This document shows, one piece after another, positions 1 through 7,381 of a stretch of DNA of 18,047 nt. The stretch is from DASXSB01 sp036506275. Lineage in GTDB: Bacteria > Methylomirabilota > Methylomirabilia > Rokubacteriales > CSP1-6. The position numbers and the translations under genes are program-made. The stretch is taken from the NCBI GenBank assembly GCA_036506275.1, contig DASXSB010000068.1, positions 1 through 18,047 on the forward strand. Direction: 5' to 3'. How positions within the stretch are numbered: the first letter of the stretch is position 1; every line of letters begins with the position of its first letter. The notes under the pieces were generated by a model that was not told the origin of the DNA, made no database searches, and saw nothing but the letters and a program-made list of their open reading frames with translations.

Positions 1-2
1 CA

Positions 3-839
3 CTCTTCCAGGTCCTTCGCAACACGACGATGAAGCGTCTCGGTCACGCGCTCGACGAGTACATCAACGTGTGGGGCCGCTTCACGTTCCTCCTGCCGTT
101 CGCGCTGCTCTTCTGTCTCGCCAAGGGGTGGCCGGCTCTCAAGCCCGGCTTCCTCTTGTGGTGCGCCCTCTTCGGGGTCACGCAGACGATCTCGACGCTC
201 GCGCTGTCGAAGGCGCTCAAGCTCTCCCAGATCTCGCTCGTGACCGCGCTCTGGAAGGTGAGCCTCCTCGTGCTGCTCGGCATGGCGTACGTCACCATCG
301 GCGAGCGCCCGAGCGCGTTCGGGGTGGCCGGGGTCGTTCTCAGCGCCGCCGGCGTCTACCTGCTGAACGTCTCCCGGGCGCGGGTCTCGCCGCTGGCGCC
401 GCTCGCCGTGCTCTTCACCGACCGCGGCCAGCGCTGGACGCTGGTGGCCGCGCTCTTCTACGCGCCCTCCGTGATCACGATCAAGCAGGCGATCCTCGCT
501 TCCGACACGCCCACGGGGACCTTCGGCGCCTACGCGGCGGCGAGTCTGCTGATGACGCCTATCGCTCTCGGGACCTCCGCCCGCCACTTCCAGGCGGTGC
601 CGCGGTACTGGAAGGAGTTCGTGGCGCTCGGTGTGTTCGCGGCCCTCACCACCCTCAGCCAGGGCCTCGCCTACACGCTCACGCTCTCGTCGTACGTGGA
701 GGCGGTGAAGCAGGTCGAGATCGTTTTCGCGATGGCGATCGGGGTGCTCGCATTCGGCGAGGCGCAGCGCGTGCGGGAGTCGGCGCTGGGCGGCGCCGTC
801 ATGCTGGCGGGGATGGTGCTCCTCGCCCTCGCGACCTGA
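3..839 (+). CDS. EamA/DMT-family permease, 5' end cut by window
   Basis: This is an integral membrane transporter of the drug/metabolite (EamA) superfamily, substrate unknown. The frame is open from base 3. The residues before the first ATG (at 30) read as the end of a first membrane helix, and the segment LDEYINVWGRF after it is typical of the loop and second helix in this family, so the ATG at 30 is probably internal and the true start lies upstream of the window. Several hydrophobic helices follow, and the second EamA repeat starts around the RGQRWTLVAALFYAPSV segment. The visible 278 residues approach the usual size of about 290-300. It ends in TGA 6 bases before the convergent queF stop. 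A second, different EamA permease lies at 1223-2056 on the other strand. The family call is firm; no substrate can be read. Confidence 0.85.
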   Translation, partial: LFQVLRNTTMKRLGHALDEYINVWGRFTFLLPFALLFCLAKGWPALKPGFLLWCALFGVTQTISTLALSKALKLSQISLVTALWKVSLLVLLGMAYVTIGERPSAFGVAGVVLSAAGVYLLNVSRARVSPLAPLAVLFTDRGQRWTLVAALFYAPSVITIKQAILASDTPTGTFGAYAAASLLMTPIALGTSARHFQAVPRYWKEFVALGVFAALTTLSQGLAYTLTLSSYVEAVKQVEIVFAMAIGVLAFGEAQRVRESALGGAVMLAGMVLLALAT

Positions 840-845
840 GGCCGG

Positions 846-1211
846 CTAGATCTCCGGCCGCTTGCCGTAGGTTGCGCGCACCTCCGTCTTGATGCCGCCC
901 CGCACGTTGAAGTCCCCCACCACTTCCGCCCAGCGCGGGCGCGCCGCCGCCACGAGGTCGTCGAGAATGCGGTTGGTGATGTCCTCGTGGAAGGCGCCCT
1001 CGTCGCGATACGACCACATGTAGAGCTTGAGCGCCTTCAGCTCGACGAGGTGCTCGTCGGGCACGTACCGGATGCGAATGGTCGCGAAGTCCGGCTGTCC
1101 CGTGAGCGGGCACAGGCAGGTGAACTCCGGCACCGCCATCGCGACCTCGTAGTCACGGTCCGGATGCGGGTTCGGCACCACCGTGAGCGATCGGGAGGGC
1201 CGCGTGGGCAT
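846..1211 (-). CDS. queF: NADPH-dependent 7-cyano-7-deazaguanine reductase QueF (preQ1 synthase)
   Basis: It reduces the nitrile of preQ0 to the aminomethyl group of preQ1 in queuosine biosynthesis, in the cytosol. The 121-residue protein is the single-domain (B. subtilis-like) form. The catalytic stretch EFTCLCPLTGQPDFATI is intact, with Cys34 as the expected thioimide nucleophile and Asp41 as the proton donor. The QueF signature ELKALKLY (57-64) is followed by FHED (74-77). The ATG at 1211 was chosen because family similarity begins just after it; the longer open frame runs into the neighbouring gene. No strong ribosome-binding site is visible. It lies 11 bases downstream of the EamA gene on the same strand and is probably cotranscribed with it. 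No preQ1 riboswitch was seen upstream. The permease could be a queuosine-precursor transporter, but that is only a guess from position. Confidence 0.95.
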   Translation of the reverse strand: MPTRPSRSLTVVPNPHPDRDYEVAMAVPEFTCLCPLTGQPDFATIRIRYVPDEHLVELKALKLYMWSYRDEGAFHEDITNRILDDLVAAARPRWAEVVGDFNVRGGIKTEVRATYGKRPEI

Positions 1212-1222
1212 GGTCAAGTATA

Positions 1223-2056
1223 TCAGCGCGCGGTGAGACCCATGCCCACCGCCACCGCCGCGCTCGCGAGCAAGAGATCGAGCGTGAGGCGGTCTCCCGC
1301 CAGGAGGGCGGCGGCGACGACGCCGAACAGCGGTTGCGTCAGGAAGAACGTCACCAGCGCGCCCGGGCGGTAGTGCTTGAGCAGCCACAGATTGACGACG
1401 AAATTGAAGCCGGCGATGAGAACGCCCTGATACGCCACCGACGCCGCCAGCCGGAGCGTCCACGTGGTGGGGCCGGACTCGAACACCGCGGAGATGACGA
1501 GGAAGCACACGGTGCCAATGGCCGCCTGCGACAGCAGCAGCTTCACGGGCTCGAGATACTGGACGGCGCGCGCGAGATAGACGGTGCGCTCGGCGAGCAG
1601 GAAGGCGCTCGCGAACATCACGATGTCACCGACGAGGGTGGCGGAGCCCGTGCTCGCCTGGCGCCCGAACAGGAGCGCGATCCCCGAGTAGGCCACCGCG
1701 ACGCCGAGCACCCGGCGCACGGTGAGGCGATCGCCCGGAATCATGAAGTGGGCGAGCACCACCGTGTGCACGGCGTAGAGGTTGAGCAGGATGGCGGAGT
1801 GGGAGGCGCTCGTGAGCGAGGTGCCGACGTTCATGGCGCCGATCTGCGCCGTGAAGAGGAGGCCGAGGACGATGAGCGGCCGCCACTCGGCGGGCTCCAC
1901 CGTCAAGCCACGGAATTGCCGGGTCGCCCACGCCCACACGAGGACGACGGCGCCGCCGACGAGGAAGCGCAGGAAAGCGAGACGGATGGGCGGGGCGTCG
2001 GCGAGGGCGATCTTGATGACCACGGGGTTGGCGCCCCACAGCACCGAGACGAGCAA
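1223..2056 (-). CDS. EamA/DMT-family permease
   Basis: This is a ten-helix-type inner-membrane transporter of the drug/metabolite superfamily; the substrate is unknown. The 277-residue frame has two EamA repeats. The first opens with the characteristic VLWGANPVVIKIAL and the second begins near the LAERTVYLARAVQYLEPVKL region. The start is uncertain. TTG at 2056 is the best usable codon, with a weak purine stretch (GAAGGG) about 14 bases before it. The frame stays open upstream, and residues such as IDAKGAAVA just before it look like the start of helix 1, so translation may begin at a rare codon further up. It precedes queF by 11 bases. It differs clearly from the permease at 3-839, so the two are not a local duplication. 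Confidence 0.85.
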   Translation of the reverse strand: MLVSVLWGANPVVIKIALADAPPIRLAFLRFLVGGAVVLVWAWATRQFRGLTVEPAEWRPLIVLGLLFTAQIGAMNVGTSLTSASHSAILLNLYAVHTVVLAHFMIPGDRLTVRRVLGVAVAYSGIALLFGRQASTGSATLVGDIVMFASAFLLAERTVYLARAVQYLEPVKLLLSQAAIGTVCFLVISAVFESGPTTWTLRLAASVAYQGVLIAGFNFVVNLWLLKHYRPGALVTFFLTQPLFGVVAAALLAGDRLTLDLLLASAAVAVGMGLTAR

Positions 2057-2187
2057 CGCGACGGCCGCGCCCTTCGCGTCGATCTCTCTCCGCTCGGTGG
2101 TCAGATCGGGCCTCGCGATGAGGGCTGACTCGGGCTCAATCTATCACGAGCGTCATCGCGATCGACGGTCGCCGTCGGTGACGATGG

Positions 2188-2193
2188 CATAAT
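2188..2193 (+). promoter_or_regulatory. Putative -10 box (CATAAT) of the YchF-like gene
   Basis: CATAAT matches the sigma70 -10 consensus at five of six positions and ends only 6 bases before the ATG at 2200. There is no Shine-Dalgarno sequence between them. Transcription would start at about the A of the ATG, which fits a leaderless mRNA. No convincing -35 box is present at 16-18 bases upstream. Confidence 0.35.
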
Positions 2194-2199
2194 CGCTTC

Positions 2200-3279
2200 A
2201 TGAAGATCGGTCTCATCGGGCTCGCGCGGGGCGGGAAGACGACGCTTTTCAACCTCCTCACGGGGGGTAGCGTGCCCACCGCGCGCTACGAGACGGGCCG
2301 CTCCGAGCTCCACACGGGCGTGGCGCGCGTGCCCGATCCGCGGGTGGATCGCCTGCGCGCGCTCTTTCGCCCGAAGAAGACGACCTACGCCAGCTTCGAG
2401 GTCGTCGATCTCGCCGGCATCGAGAAGGGCGCGCGCGCCGGTCTCGAGACCAAGGACTTTCGGAGCGCGGACGCGCTCCTCCACGTCGTGCGCGCGTTTC
2501 CCGACGCCGTCCTCGGCCCTCCCGACCCCCGCCGTGACATCCTCGATCTCGAGATGGAGCTGGTGCTCGCCGATCTGGAGGTGGTGGAGCGGCGCCTCGA
2601 GCGGCTGGAGGCGTCGATCAAGAAGCGGCGCACCGACGCCGAGGTGAACGAGCAGGCGGTGCTCCGTCGCCTCCGGACGGAGCTGGAGGCGGAGACGCCG
2701 CTACGAGCGGTCACGCTCTCCGCCGACGAGACGAGGCTCGTCCGGGGCTTCACGTTCCTCTCCCAGAAGCCGATCCTCCATTGCGTGAACCTCGACGAGA
2801 AGGCGGTGGCGGAGGGCGATCGGGTCGTGAGCGCCTTCGACCTGGACGCGGTGGCGGCGCGCGCGCGCACGCGCGTGGGCTGGGTGTCGGCGGTGATCGA
2901 GGCGGAGGTGGCCCAGCTCGCGGGCGAGGAGCAGCAGGCGTTCCTCGCCGACCTCGGCTTGAAGGAGCCCGCCCTCCACCGCGTCCTCCACGATTGCTAC
3001 GCGCTGCTCGGGCTCGTGTCGTTCTTCACGGTGGGGGACGACGAAGTGCGGGCGTGGCCCATCCCGCAGGGCACGCGAGCCCAGGACGCGGCCGGCACCG
3101 TCCACTCCGACATCGCGCGCGGCTTCATCCGGGCCGAGGTCACCGGCTACGACGAGCTGGTGGCCGTCGACGGCGACTTCGTGCAGATCCGCGCGCGCGG
3201 GCAGCTCCGCCTAGAGGGCAAGGACTACATCGTCCGCGACGGCGAGATCTGCCACTTCCGCTTCAACGTCGCGAAGTAG
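2200..3279 (+). CDS. Divergent YchF/OLA1-family P-loop NTPase with TGS domain
   Basis: This belongs to the Obg-related YchF/OLA1 family, cytosolic ribosome-associated nucleotidases that usually prefer ATP over GTP. The 359 residues are close to the usual 363. The P-loop GLARGGKT is at 7-14, the G3 motif DLAGIEKGA begins at 70, and the G4 position is NLDE (197-200), the NxxE form typical of YchF instead of NKxD. A helical, charged middle section (about 120-165) corresponds to the coiled-coil arm. The C-terminal TGS domain (about 275-359) contains the family segments FFTVGDDEVRAW and RGFIRAEV. The P-loop differs from the near-invariant YchF form (PNVGKS), with arginine and glycine in place of asparagine and valine, so this may be a paralogue of the housekeeping gene. 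It is monocistronic, and its start may be leaderless. Confidence 0.88.
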   Translation: MKIGLIGLARGGKTTLFNLLTGGSVPTARYETGRSELHTGVARVPDPRVDRLRALFRPKKTTYASFEVVDLAGIEKGARAGLETKDFRSADALLHVVRAFPDAVLGPPDPRRDILDLEMELVLADLEVVERRLERLEASIKKRRTDAEVNEQAVLRRLRTELEAETPLRAVTLSADETRLVRGFTFLSQKPILHCVNLDEKAVAEGDRVVSAFDLDAVAARARTRVGWVSAVIEAEVAQLAGEEQQAFLADLGLKEPALHRVLHDCYALLGLVSFFTVGDDEVRAWPIPQGTRAQDAAGTVHSDIARGFIRAEVTGYDELVAVDGDFVQIRARGQLRLEGKDYIVRDGEICHFRFNVAK

Positions 3280-3291
3280 CGGGGCGGCGCT

Positions 3292-4317
3292 TCAGGCGCG
3301 CACGATCCCCGGCAGCGGCTTCAGCGGCCCGCCGAGCGTCCGCACCACCGCCGCCACGTTCTCGTCGGGCGTGTTCGAGGGCAGCACGCAGCCGGGCGCG
3401 ACGATCAGGCCGACGCCTCCCGTCTGCGCCACCGCGTCGCGCGCCTCCGCGGCCGCGCCCTCCGGCGTTCCGTCGCGCAGCGTCTTCCACTGATCGAGGC
3501 CGCCGATCACGGCGCCGCCGACGATCTTGGACGCCTGCGCGAGCGTGGGGGCGGTGGCGCGATCGTCCCAGTTCCAGGCGTTACCGGGAAGGGCGGCGAG
3601 ACGGTCGAACATCAGCGCGTCGCCGTGAGCATGGATGATGGTCAGGAACGACCGGCCGCGTACCGACTCGAGGAACCTCCGGTCGTAGGGCTCGCCGAAG
3701 CGCTCGTATTGCTCCTCGGTGCACACGCTGCGGCTGGCGGCCTGGATCGAGTAGAAGATCCCCGTCACTCCCTCGGTGAGGGCGGCGTCGGCGAAGCGGA
3801 TCAGCGTCTCCGTGATCGCCTCCAGCGCGCCGAGGACGTCCGCGGGGCGATCGCGGAGGTCGCTCGCGAACCGCGATCCGGAGAGTTTGCGGGCGAGCGA
3901 TAGCGGCGAGAACAGTGTGGGCAGGACGGGGGCGTCACCGATGCGGCGATCGAATCCCATCCGGATGATCGTCTCCAGATGTTCGTTGTAGCCGGCGACG
4001 GTGGTGGGGTCGAGGGGGCGGATCTTCTTCCAGTCGCCGTTGTCCTGCACGGCGCACGTCAGACACGGACGATGGCCGTCTTCGCGCACGAGGTCGCCCT
4101 CGACGCATCCCCACGCCTCCACCGCGTAGCCACCCGGGGGCGTGATCTTCAAGAAGTCGGAACCGTAGCGTTCGTGAAACCGCAGCGTGGCCTGCGCCAG
4201 TCCCGCCGGCGATTTATCGACTTGAGGAAAGTGGCGCCACACGGCATACGGCACACGGTCGACGGGCTGGCGGTTGAGCGCGGCCACGATCCGTTCACGA
4301 CGGCTCATCTGCTTCAT
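3292..4317 (-). CDS. Uroporphyrinogen decarboxylase (URO-D) superfamily protein, methyltransferase-like
   Basis: This 341-residue TIM-barrel protein belongs to the URO-D/MtaA superfamily, which includes heme-pathway decarboxylases and zinc-dependent corrinoid methyltransferases. It opens with the characteristic SRRERIVAALNRQPVDRVPY and ends with the segment APGCVLPSNTPDENV, whose Cys310 corresponds to the C-terminal zinc cysteine of the methyltransferase branch. The other expected ligand motif, HxC, reads HAH here (His229, His231). ATG 4317 has a good site (AAGGAG) about 9 bases upstream and overlaps the preceding stop as ATGA; ATG 4308 is an alternative. It is the third gene of an operon with a RACo-like activator, which favours a corrinoid or methyl-transfer role over heme synthesis. 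No corrinoid-binding (B12) protein is in the window. The substrate is unknown. Confidence 0.85.
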   Translation of the reverse strand: MKQMSRRERIVAALNRQPVDRVPYAVWRHFPQVDKSPAGLAQATLRFHERYGSDFLKITPPGGYAVEAWGCVEGDLVREDGHRPCLTCAVQDNGDWKKIRPLDPTTVAGYNEHLETIIRMGFDRRIGDAPVLPTLFSPLSLARKLSGSRFASDLRDRPADVLGALEAITETLIRFADAALTEGVTGIFYSIQAASRSVCTEEQYERFGEPYDRRFLESVRGRSFLTIIHAHGDALMFDRLAALPGNAWNWDDRATAPTLAQASKIVGGAVIGGLDQWKTLRDGTPEGAAAEARDAVAQTGGVGLIVAPGCVLPSNTPDENVAAVVRTLGGPLKPLPGIVRA

Positions 4318-5252
4318 GGTGTGACGACTCCTTCGCTGAGGACGACTGCCCCCGCCGGGTCGGTGGCGCGGAACCGGATGACGCCGGCATCCCGCTCTGC
4401 GTGAACGCTCAGGCAAGACGGTAACCGGACCATCCCCGAGAACCGTACGCCGACCTCACGCACGCGCGCGGGGTCGCCGCCGAGCTCGCGCGCGACGATG
4501 CGGGAGACGGCGAGCGCGAGAGTGGCGGTGCCGTGAAGGATGAGGCCGGGAAGCCCGGCGGCGCGGGCGGCCGCGATATCGGTGTGGATCGGATTCCAGA
4601 TGCGCGCGCACTCGGAGTACACGTGGGCGGCGCCGGCGGCGATCGGGATCGTTTCCGTCCAGCCTGCGGTGCCGGCGCCGGCGGCACTGGCGGCGGAGGG
4701 GGCGGCGATCTCATCCGGCCCCGCGGAAGGGTTGGTGCCGGCACCGCCGGGTGGCGGTGAGGGAGAGCCATCGGTGCCGGCGCGGCGGCGCGGTGCCGCC
4801 GGGACGTCGGTGGCGACGCCGCGAAAGATGGAGCCGTGCTCGGTGGTGGTCACGGGCCCCCCGCCCGCATCGACCGTTGCCAGCTCCACGACCAGCAGCG
4901 TTCCCGCCGGGCGCGGCTCCACGCGCGTGACGCGGGCACTCGTGAGGAGCGTCTCCCCCGCGCGCGGCGGGCGATGGAGGACGATCCGATGGCTGGCGTG
5001 CACGGCGCGCGCAGCGAGCCCCGTCGGCACCACCTTCTCGCGGACGGCCACCAGCGCCGGCCACTCGTAGCAGACGGAGAACAGCGGATGGGCGGCGGGG
5101 CCCTCGCCGGCCGCGGTGTCGAAGTACCGCGGGTGCGTTTCTCCGAGCGCGGCCGCGAAGGCCATGAGCCAGCGCGCGTCCACGCGGCTCGCGAGAGGCC
5201 CGATGTCGACGCCGACAGCGGCGCCGGTGAGGACGGCGTCGGCGGTAGCCAT
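4314..5252 (-). CDS. MaoC-like double hot-dog acyl dehydratase
   Basis: This 312-residue protein has two hot-dog halves, as in enoyl-CoA hydratases and FAS-type dehydratases. The N-terminal half (about 15-150) resembles the FAS1-type dehydratase domain (GETHPRYFDTAAGEGPAAHP). The C-terminal half (about 198-310) carries the MaoC segment ARIWNPIHTD (216-225) followed by GLILHGTATLAL. His223 corresponds to the catalytic histidine, but the usual catalytic Asp five residues earlier is Ile218, so activity on standard enoyl-CoA substrates is uncertain. A Pro/Ala/Gly-rich linker (about 152-197), encoded by repetitive GC-rich DNA, joins the halves. Start and stop both overlap neighbours (TGATG with the activator gene, ATGA with the URO-D gene), so the three are translationally coupled. 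The role in a corrinoid-type operon is not obvious from known pathways. Confidence 0.85.
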   Translation of the reverse strand: MATADAVLTGAAVGVDIGPLASRVDARWLMAFAAALGETHPRYFDTAAGEGPAAHPLFSVCYEWPALVAVREKVVPTGLAARAVHASHRIVLHRPPRAGETLLTSARVTRVEPRPAGTLLVVELATVDAGGGPVTTTEHGSIFRGVATDVPAAPRRRAGTDGSPSPPPGGAGTNPSAGPDEIAAPSAASAAGAGTAGWTETIPIAAGAAHVYSECARIWNPIHTDIAAARAAGLPGLILHGTATLALAVSRIVARELGGDPARVREVGVRFSGMVRLPSCLSVHAERDAGVIRFRATDPAGAVVLSEGVVTP

Positions 5253-7153
5253 CAGGGCGACGGAAAGTTCATGGCGTCGACGAAGATCTGCTCGAAGTCG
5301 GGATGGGAGGCGAGCGAGATGTGCTCGATCCGCGCCGCCACGCGCTCGGCGTCCGCGCGCGCGCGCTCGGAGAGCAGGCAGAGCTGGGCCCCCAGCGATG
5401 CCGCGTTGCCCACGTAGCGGACCCGGGCGGGCGGCAGGGGCGGGATGAGCCCGATGCGAAGCGCGCTCGGGATGGAGATGTAATTTCCGAAGCCGCCCGC
5501 CAGCATCAGCTCGGTCACGGCGTCGGTCGCGATGCCGGCCACGTGTTGCAGCATCACCACGCCGGATGCGATGGCGCCCTTCGCGAGCTGCACCTGGCGG
5601 ACGTCGTCCTGCGTCAGCACGATCTCGCGGGTGGCGCCGCCCTCGCCGGCACGGACGACGACGACCTGGCGCTCCTCGCCGCGCATGAGCACGCGATCCC
5701 GAAGGCCGGCGGGCAGCCTGTCCCGCCCGTCGACGTCGATGAGCCCGCTGGGATCGACGACACCGGCCTCGAGAAGGCCGGCAATGAGGTCGACGAGTCC
5801 GGAGCCGCAGATGCCGAGCGGCGGTGTGTCGCCGATCGTGTGGACGTGGATGTCGTCGTCCACGGTGACGCGGTCGATGGCGCCGAGCGCGCCCCGCATT
5901 CCGTGGCGGATCTGCGCTCCTTCGAAGGCAGGGCCGGCGGGAGCGGAGCACGCCCACAGACGCTCGCGGGAGCCGAGGAGGACCTCGCCGTTGGTGCCGA
6001 TGTCGACGGCGATCCGGATCTCCGGAGTGTCTCCGATGCGGGTGGCGAGGGCGACGGCGACGGCGTCCGCGCCCACGAAGCCTGCCACCAGCGGGAGCAG
6101 GCAGACGCGCGCCTCCGGTGGCAGCTTCAGCAGCAGATCGCGGGCGGGCACGGTGAGGCCGTGACGCATGACGGGCGCGTACGGTGCGAGGCCCACGAAG
6201 GAGGGATCGATGCCGAGGAGCAGGTGATGCATGCACGTGTTGCCGACCACCACCACCTTGTAGATCCACTTCGCGAGCACACCCGACTCCCGGCACACGG
6301 TCTCGAGGTGACGATTGAGGAGGCCGATGATCCGGGTGTGGAGCTTGCGCAGGTTCGCGGGGTTGAACTGGGCGAACGCGATGCGCGACATGAGATCCCC
6401 GCCGAACACGGACTGTGGGTTCAGGCTGGAGACGCTGGCGAGCTGCTCGCCGGAGTCGAGCTCGATGAGGGTGGTGACGACGCTCGTGGTGCCGATGTCG
6501 ATGGCGAGCCCGAACTTCATCCCGGCCGTGTCGCCGCGCTCCACGGCGATGATGCGCCGGCCGAGGGCGCCCGCTCCGTGCGGCGTGAACGTGGTCACGG
6601 TGACGCCTTCGGGATCGTCGCGGAGGGCGGCGGGCAACCCGCTCAGCACGGCCGGGCTCACGTCGCCGGGGCCGAGGCCGACGGCGGCGAGGAGCTGCTC
6701 CAGATCCGACGTCTGGTGATGCTCGTCGCGCGGCAACGACACCTTGACGACTTGCTTCTCGATCCCGGAGTCGATGGGAACGCGGCCGAGGGCGGCGAGG
6801 CCGGCGCCGCTGGCGCCGAGGATCTGGAACGACCGTTCTTCGAGCGGCGGCGATACCTGCACGGTGGCGGCTTCGACGACCGGACACTGGCACGAGAGCC
6901 GGTAGCCGTCGCGCACCAGCTCGTCACCGAGCTGCACCTCGTCCATGATCGTGGGCGGCGGCGGCGTTCCCATGAGGAACTTCACGCGGCACGACGTGCA
7001 GCGGCCCCGCCCACCGCAGGTGGCGACGATGTCGACGCCGGCGCCGTGGGCGGCGCGAAGGATCGTGGTGCCGGGCGTGACGGAGAGGTCGCGGCGAATC
7101 GAGAGATCGTCGAGGTCGGGGAGAACGGTCAGCGCGACGGCCACCACGCGCAT
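5252..7153 (-). CDS. Ferredoxin-ASKHA protein (DUF4445, RACo-like reductive activator of corrinoid proteins)
   Basis: Family members use ATP to reactivate corrinoid proteins by reducing Co(II) to Co(I) for methyl transfer. The 633 residues begin with a [2Fe-2S] ferredoxin domain: Cys46, Cys52 and Cys55 in Cx5CxxC, and a fourth ligand in SCQC (Cys88 or Cys90). After a linker domain, the ASKHA ATPase fold shows both phosphate motifs (AIDIGTTS near 217 and AVDIGTNGEV near 382), then ICGSG (448-452), the adenosine-type motif LAGGFGNY (551-558) and GNAASLGA (582-589). It leads the operon ahead of the MaoC and URO-D genes. ATG 7153 overlaps a TACAAT sequence that looks like a -10 box. If that box is used, translation more likely starts at the in-frame GTG at 7144, 7 bases after it, giving a leaderless message. 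Confidence 0.9.
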   Translation of the reverse strand: MRVVAVALTVLPDLDDLSIRRDLSVTPGTTILRAAHGAGVDIVATCGGRGRCTSCRVKFLMGTPPPPTIMDEVQLGDELVRDGYRLSCQCPVVEAATVQVSPPLEERSFQILGASGAGLAALGRVPIDSGIEKQVVKVSLPRDEHHQTSDLEQLLAAVGLGPGDVSPAVLSGLPAALRDDPEGVTVTTFTPHGAGALGRRIIAVERGDTAGMKFGLAIDIGTTSVVTTLIELDSGEQLASVSSLNPQSVFGGDLMSRIAFAQFNPANLRKLHTRIIGLLNRHLETVCRESGVLAKWIYKVVVVGNTCMHHLLLGIDPSFVGLAPYAPVMRHGLTVPARDLLLKLPPEARVCLLPLVAGFVGADAVAVALATRIGDTPEIRIAVDIGTNGEVLLGSRERLWACSAPAGPAFEGAQIRHGMRGALGAIDRVTVDDDIHVHTIGDTPPLGICGSGLVDLIAGLLEAGVVDPSGLIDVDGRDRLPAGLRDRVLMRGEERQVVVVRAGEGGATREIVLTQDDVRQVQLAKGAIASGVVMLQHVAGIATDAVTELMLAGGFGNYISIPSALRIGLIPPLPPARVRYVGNAASLGAQLCLLSERARADAERVAARIEHISLASHPDFEQIFVDAMNFPSP

Positions 7154-7157
7154 TGTA
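7152..7157 (-). promoter_or_regulatory. Putative -10 box (TACAAT) of the RACo/MaoC/URO-D operon
   Basis: On the minus strand TACAAT matches the -10 consensus at five of six positions. It overlaps the first in-frame ATG of the downstream gene and lies 7 bases before an in-frame GTG (7144). No clear -35 box was found at the standard distance, so the call is tentative. Confidence 0.35.
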
Positions 7158-7165
7158 GCGCATGC

Positions 7166-7194
7166 TTGCCGGCGCCGGCCGCTGCCGGTATCCT
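7166..7194 (+). promoter_or_regulatory. Putative promoter of the amidase operon, containing a 12-bp palindrome
   Basis: TTGCCG (7166-7171) and TATCCT (7189-7194) are separated by 17 bases, a standard sigma70 layout, and the -10 box ends 7 bases before the ATG at 7202 with no Shine-Dalgarno sequence between them. A perfect palindrome, GCCGGCGCCGGC (7168-7179), overlaps the -35 side and lies in the 48-bp divergent gap, so it could be an operator acting on both operons. In GC-rich DNA such a palindrome can also occur by chance. Confidence 0.4.
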
Positions 7195-7201
7195 CGCGCG
7201 C

Positions 7202-7381
7202 ATGACACCGCTGACGCTCGAGACACTCCGCGACTGTGCGCGCGTCGCCGGCTTCCGGTGGACCGACGAGGATCTGGAGACGATCCGGCCCGCGCTCGAG
7301 CGCGCGCTCGCGATGCTGCAGGATCTCGAAACGCTCGGGCTGTCGGCGGTGGAGCCGGCCACGCAGTACCGCATCCTCTGA
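7202..7381 (+). CDS. AtzG/GatC-like small amidase partner protein
   Basis: This 59-residue protein starts MTPLTLETLRDCARVAG and ends EPATQYRIL. It has the two-helix layout of AtzG/DUF4089-type proteins, relatives of GatC that wrap around and stabilise amidase-signature enzymes. Length and layout (an N-terminal helix, a second long helix rich in acidic and leucine residues, then a short EP-containing tail) match that family. Its TGA overlaps the ATG of the amidase as TGATG, so the two are translationally coupled, which supports a two-subunit amidase. There is no Shine-Dalgarno sequence before the start; a -10-like box 7 bases upstream suggests a leaderless message. It cannot be a full GatC of the tRNA amidotransferase, which is about 95 residues. 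Confidence 0.8.
   Translation: MTPLTLETLRDCARVAGFRWTDEDLETIRPALERALAMLQDLETLGLSAVEPATQYRIL

Noticed and set aside
3..2056. The two EamA permeases as a duplication
   Set aside because: Their protein sequences share only family-level features and they are on opposite strands.
846..2199. preQ1 riboswitch for queF
   Set aside because: No matching stem-loop and A-rich tail were seen upstream of queF or of the preceding permease gene.
5253..6893. N-terminal extension of the MaoC frame (about 547 residues, Arg/His/Pro-rich)
   Set aside because: It overlaps the RACo-like gene in another frame on the same strand. The true start is ATG 5252, where hot-dog similarity and TGATG coupling begin.
5303..7381. 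692-codon plus-strand open frame opposite the RACo-like gene
   Set aside because: Only its last 60 codons (the AtzG-like gene from 7202) are real. The rest is antisense to ferredoxin and ASKHA motifs.
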